Of a DNA stretch of 64,000 bases, positions 62,421 to 64,000 are shown one piece after another. The stretch is from Hymenobacter sp. APR13 (lineage in GTDB: Bacteria > Bacteroidota > Bacteroidia > Cytophagales > Hymenobacteraceae). Position numbers and translations under genes: made by a program. Every line of letters starts with the position of its first letter. Within the stretch, counting starts at the first letter, position 1. The notes under the pieces were generated by a model. The model was not told where the DNA came from and did no database searches. It saw only the letters and a program-made list of their open reading frames with translations. Location: positions 4,335,001 to 4,399,000 of the forward strand of contig NZ_CP006587.1 in the NCBI RefSeq assembly GCF_000737515.1. Reading direction: 5' to 3'.

Positions 62421-63053
62421 TTGCTCGATTTTCTTAAACAGTTGTTTTCGCCGGAAGCCGCTTCCAAAACCACGGACTGGCAGCCGCTGCACCGCACCCC
62501 GGCGCAGGAGCGCAAACGTGCCCAGTGGTTAGCGCAACAGGTGTATCTGAACTGGGCAGGCCCTTACTTCAAAGCATACCACTATAGCAAAGCCGGCATC
62601 ACGGGCCAGCAGTTTCGGGTGCAATTGCTGGAAGAAGCGGGCCGGCAGGGAGCAGTGCTTCTGTATGACCCCAGCATGGGGCCCGGCAATTTCCAGCACT
62701 TCTTTGATCTGCTGCGCGACCGGGTACAGGCGCTGGGCTATAACGTGTCGGCGGCCGACCAGCGCACCCTGCACCATGAGCGCTACTCAGAAACCGTAGA
62801 AAAGTACTTCCTGAAGCCCCTGCCCAACGACTGCACCGCCACAGGCCGCTGCAACCAGCGCTATGGCAACGTTACGGTGGACCTGGTGCGCGTAAACAAT
62901 CAGCCGGGATTTATCCGCTTCGTCAGCAACCCCTACCAGGACACCATTTTCACCCCAGCTCATAGCTTCGATGAACTGATGGCCGCTGTATTGGACATGC
63001 CGCCCGCCCCAGCCGAAGTGCAGGCTCTTATCAAGGAATATTGGAAAGATTAG
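62421..63053 (+). CDS. Soluble protein of unknown function (210 aa)
   Basis: The 210-residue protein (from TTG 62421; a TTG at 62346 would add 25 residues without protein-like character) starts LLDFLKQLFSPEAAS, followed by APYF-like aromatic patches (WAGPYFKAYHYSKAGI), a mixed alpha/beta middle (VLLYDPSMGPGNFQHFFDLLRDRVQALGYNVSAADQRTLHHERYSE, shortened in meaning) and a C-terminal ALIKEYWKD. I do not recognise the family. There is no signal peptide or membrane segment. The terminator just after it confirms a separate transcription unit. Confidence 0.65.
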   Translation: MLDFLKQLFSPEAASKTTDWQPLHRTPAQERKRAQWLAQQVYLNWAGPYFKAYHYSKAGITGQQFRVQLLEEAGRQGAVLLYDPSMGPGNFQHFFDLLRDRVQALGYNVSAADQRTLHHERYSETVEKYFLKPLPNDCTATGRCNQRYGNVTVDLVRVNNQPGFIRFVSNPYQDTIFTPAHSFDELMAAVLDMPPAPAEVQALIKEYWKD

Positions 63054-63079
63054 ACGTTCCTTCCTGGCTTCATTGACAC

Positions 63080-63118
63080 AAAAAAGCGGCTCACCTAATC
63101 AGGCGAGCCGCTTTTTTT
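63080..63118. terminator. Bidirectional terminator
   Basis: AAAAAGCGGCTC pairs with GAGCCGCTTTTT, with A- and T-tracts on both sides, between convergent genes. Confidence 0.93.
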
Positions 63119-63134
63119 GAGGAAGCAACTGTGG

Positions 63135-64000
63135 TTACTCGCGCACAAAGCGGGCTATGGATACGGTACCGGCACTTGAGGTGAGGCGCAGATGATAGAG
63201 CCCGGCCGCCAGGGTGCGGGTATCCAGCTGAGCGTGCTGGGGGTCGACGGTTTGGCGCAGGAGCACGCGGCCGGTGGCATCGGTTACTTCGGCCGTGGCG
63301 CGGGTCGTCAGGTCTGGCAGGCGCAGCGTTTCACGGCAGGGGTTCGGGAACACGCTTAGGCGGGCAGCGCGGGCAGCGGCCGTAGCCAGCACCAGCGTGT
63401 TGTCGCGGGTGGTGGTGCCGGGGCCTTTCAGCAGCCAGCCTTCCACGTCAACATCCACAGAGGACACAACCTTGCTGACCGGCACGGAAAACGACGATAC
63501 AGGCTGCCCCTGGCGCAGGCGGGACACCTGCTCGGTGCCATCGGAGAAGCGGATGGTATAATTCACCTCGGTATCGAAAAACGGCGTTGCCGAGGCCATC
63601 GAAACGGTTTCGGTGGTGCTCAGGTAGAGGCTTTGGCCCACTTGGTTCCAGCGCACATTGAAGGTAGGATAGCCCTGACCGGCATACCACTGGTCGAAGA
63701 AATATTGCAGCGGCCGGCCGGCTTCGGCCTCAAAGATGCGCTGCAAATCGATGGTGCGGGCCGTACTGCCGCTGTAGGTGCTCTGATAGGTGCGCAGGGC
63801 CCGGAAAAACTTCACATCATCGTTGAGCAGATAGCGCAACATATGAATCACGGCGCCGCCCTTCTTGTAGCTCAGGCGCGAGCTGAAAATGCGGCCTACG
63901 TTGGTGGTATCGGCTACTTTGATGCTGCCGCCAGGCTGCTGCCGGGCCGTAGCCTGCGCGCTGTTCATCCAGCTGCGGGCATTGGCTTCGGTGGAAAACC
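63135..64000 (-). CDS. M1-like peptidase with T9SS type A sorting domain (N-terminus beyond window)
   Basis: The C-terminal 288 residues of a minus-strand protein are visible; the frame enters from beyond 64000. The first part (KGGAVIHMLRYLLNDDVKFFRALRTY, then LQRIFEAEAGRPLQYFFDQWYAGQGYPTFNVRW, shortened in meaning) is the C-terminal end of an M1 aminopeptidase catalytic region, whose HExxH lies outside the window. A beta domain follows. The last 75 residues (SVFPNPCRETLRLPDL ... LDTRTLAAGLYHLRLTSSAGTVSIARFVRE) form a type A T9SS sorting domain, so the enzyme should be secreted across the outer membrane by the type IX system. Confidence 0.88.
   Translation of the reverse strand, partial: FSTEANARSWMNSAQATARQQPGGSIKVADTTNVGRIFSSRLSYKKGGAVIHMLRYLLNDDVKFFRALRTYQSTYSGSTARTIDLQRIFEAEAGRPLQYFFDQWYAGQGYPTFNVRWNQVGQSLYLSTTETVSMASATPFFDTEVNYTIRFSDGTEQVSRLRQGQPVSSFSVPVSKVVSSVDVDVEGWLLKGPGTTTRDNTLVLATAAARAARLSVFPNPCRETLRLPDLTTRATAEVTDATGRVLLRQTVDPQHAQLDTRTLAAGLYHLRLTSSAGTVSIARFVRE

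Overview
The window looks like a chromosomal stretch from a GC-rich member of the Bacteroidota, most likely Hymenobacter or a close relative. The signs are: a DUF4199 protein; a single-chain IcmF mutase; a T9SS-type sorting domain on the last protein; an OmpA protein with the TPR / beta-propeller / OmpA layout of PorE; many signal-peptide and lipoprotein genes; almost no Shine-Dalgarno sequences; and repeated promoter -7 boxes of the Bacteroidota form TAnnTTTG plus a TAnnTTCG variant. I see no rRNA, tRNA or CRISPR array.

Layout. 1-8.9 kb: cell-envelope and stress genes (M48 protease, L,D-transpeptidase, small periplasmic protein, DUF4199, ABC-F ATPase, outer-membrane barrel, hydroxybutyryl-CoA dehydrogenase, msrA). 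8.9-16.9 kb: core metabolism and RNA modification (dapD, glycosyltransferase, fabH, a DtxR/MntR-type regulator, mnmE, gltA). 16.93-17.79 kb: an IS5-type insertion sequence beside the gltA terminator. 17.8-25 kb: mostly minus-strand genes (two small periplasmic paralogues, PorE-like protein, queE, folD, lepA). 25.2-29.6 kb: GlcG/HbpS-like protein, formaldehyde dehydrogenase, membrane and envelope proteins, Uma2 nuclease. 29.6-37.4 kb: the most accessory-looking part. It carries two arrays of 21-bp degenerate tandem repeats, two copies of a roughly 125-bp structured element whose hairpin arms covary, a small MafI-like immunity gene, icmF, and a very AT-rich two-gene island. 37.6-51.6 kb: ABC transporter pair, a lipoprotein-type PBP2, a GH133-like glucosidase, a DoxX fusion, a serine hydrolase, a PEP-mutase/ada pair, an aldo-keto reductase and an OmpA protein. 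51.6-64 kb: a 44-residue small gene, FKBP isomerase, kup, a subtilase split by an in-frame amber codon, M61 peptidase, an NlpC/P60 hydrolase, an unexplained structured interval with a Shine-Dalgarno mini-ORF, two DUF2147 proteins, and the end of an M1-like peptidase with a T9SS sorting domain.

Most genes are single units closed by strong, often bidirectional, hairpin terminators. Several 3' flanks carry degenerate 7-bp tandem repeats, some arranged as inverted arms around the terminator. Together with the 21-bp arrays (3 x 7) and the 125-bp element, these repeats are the least explained part of the window. All identifications are from reading the sequence; no database search was possible.
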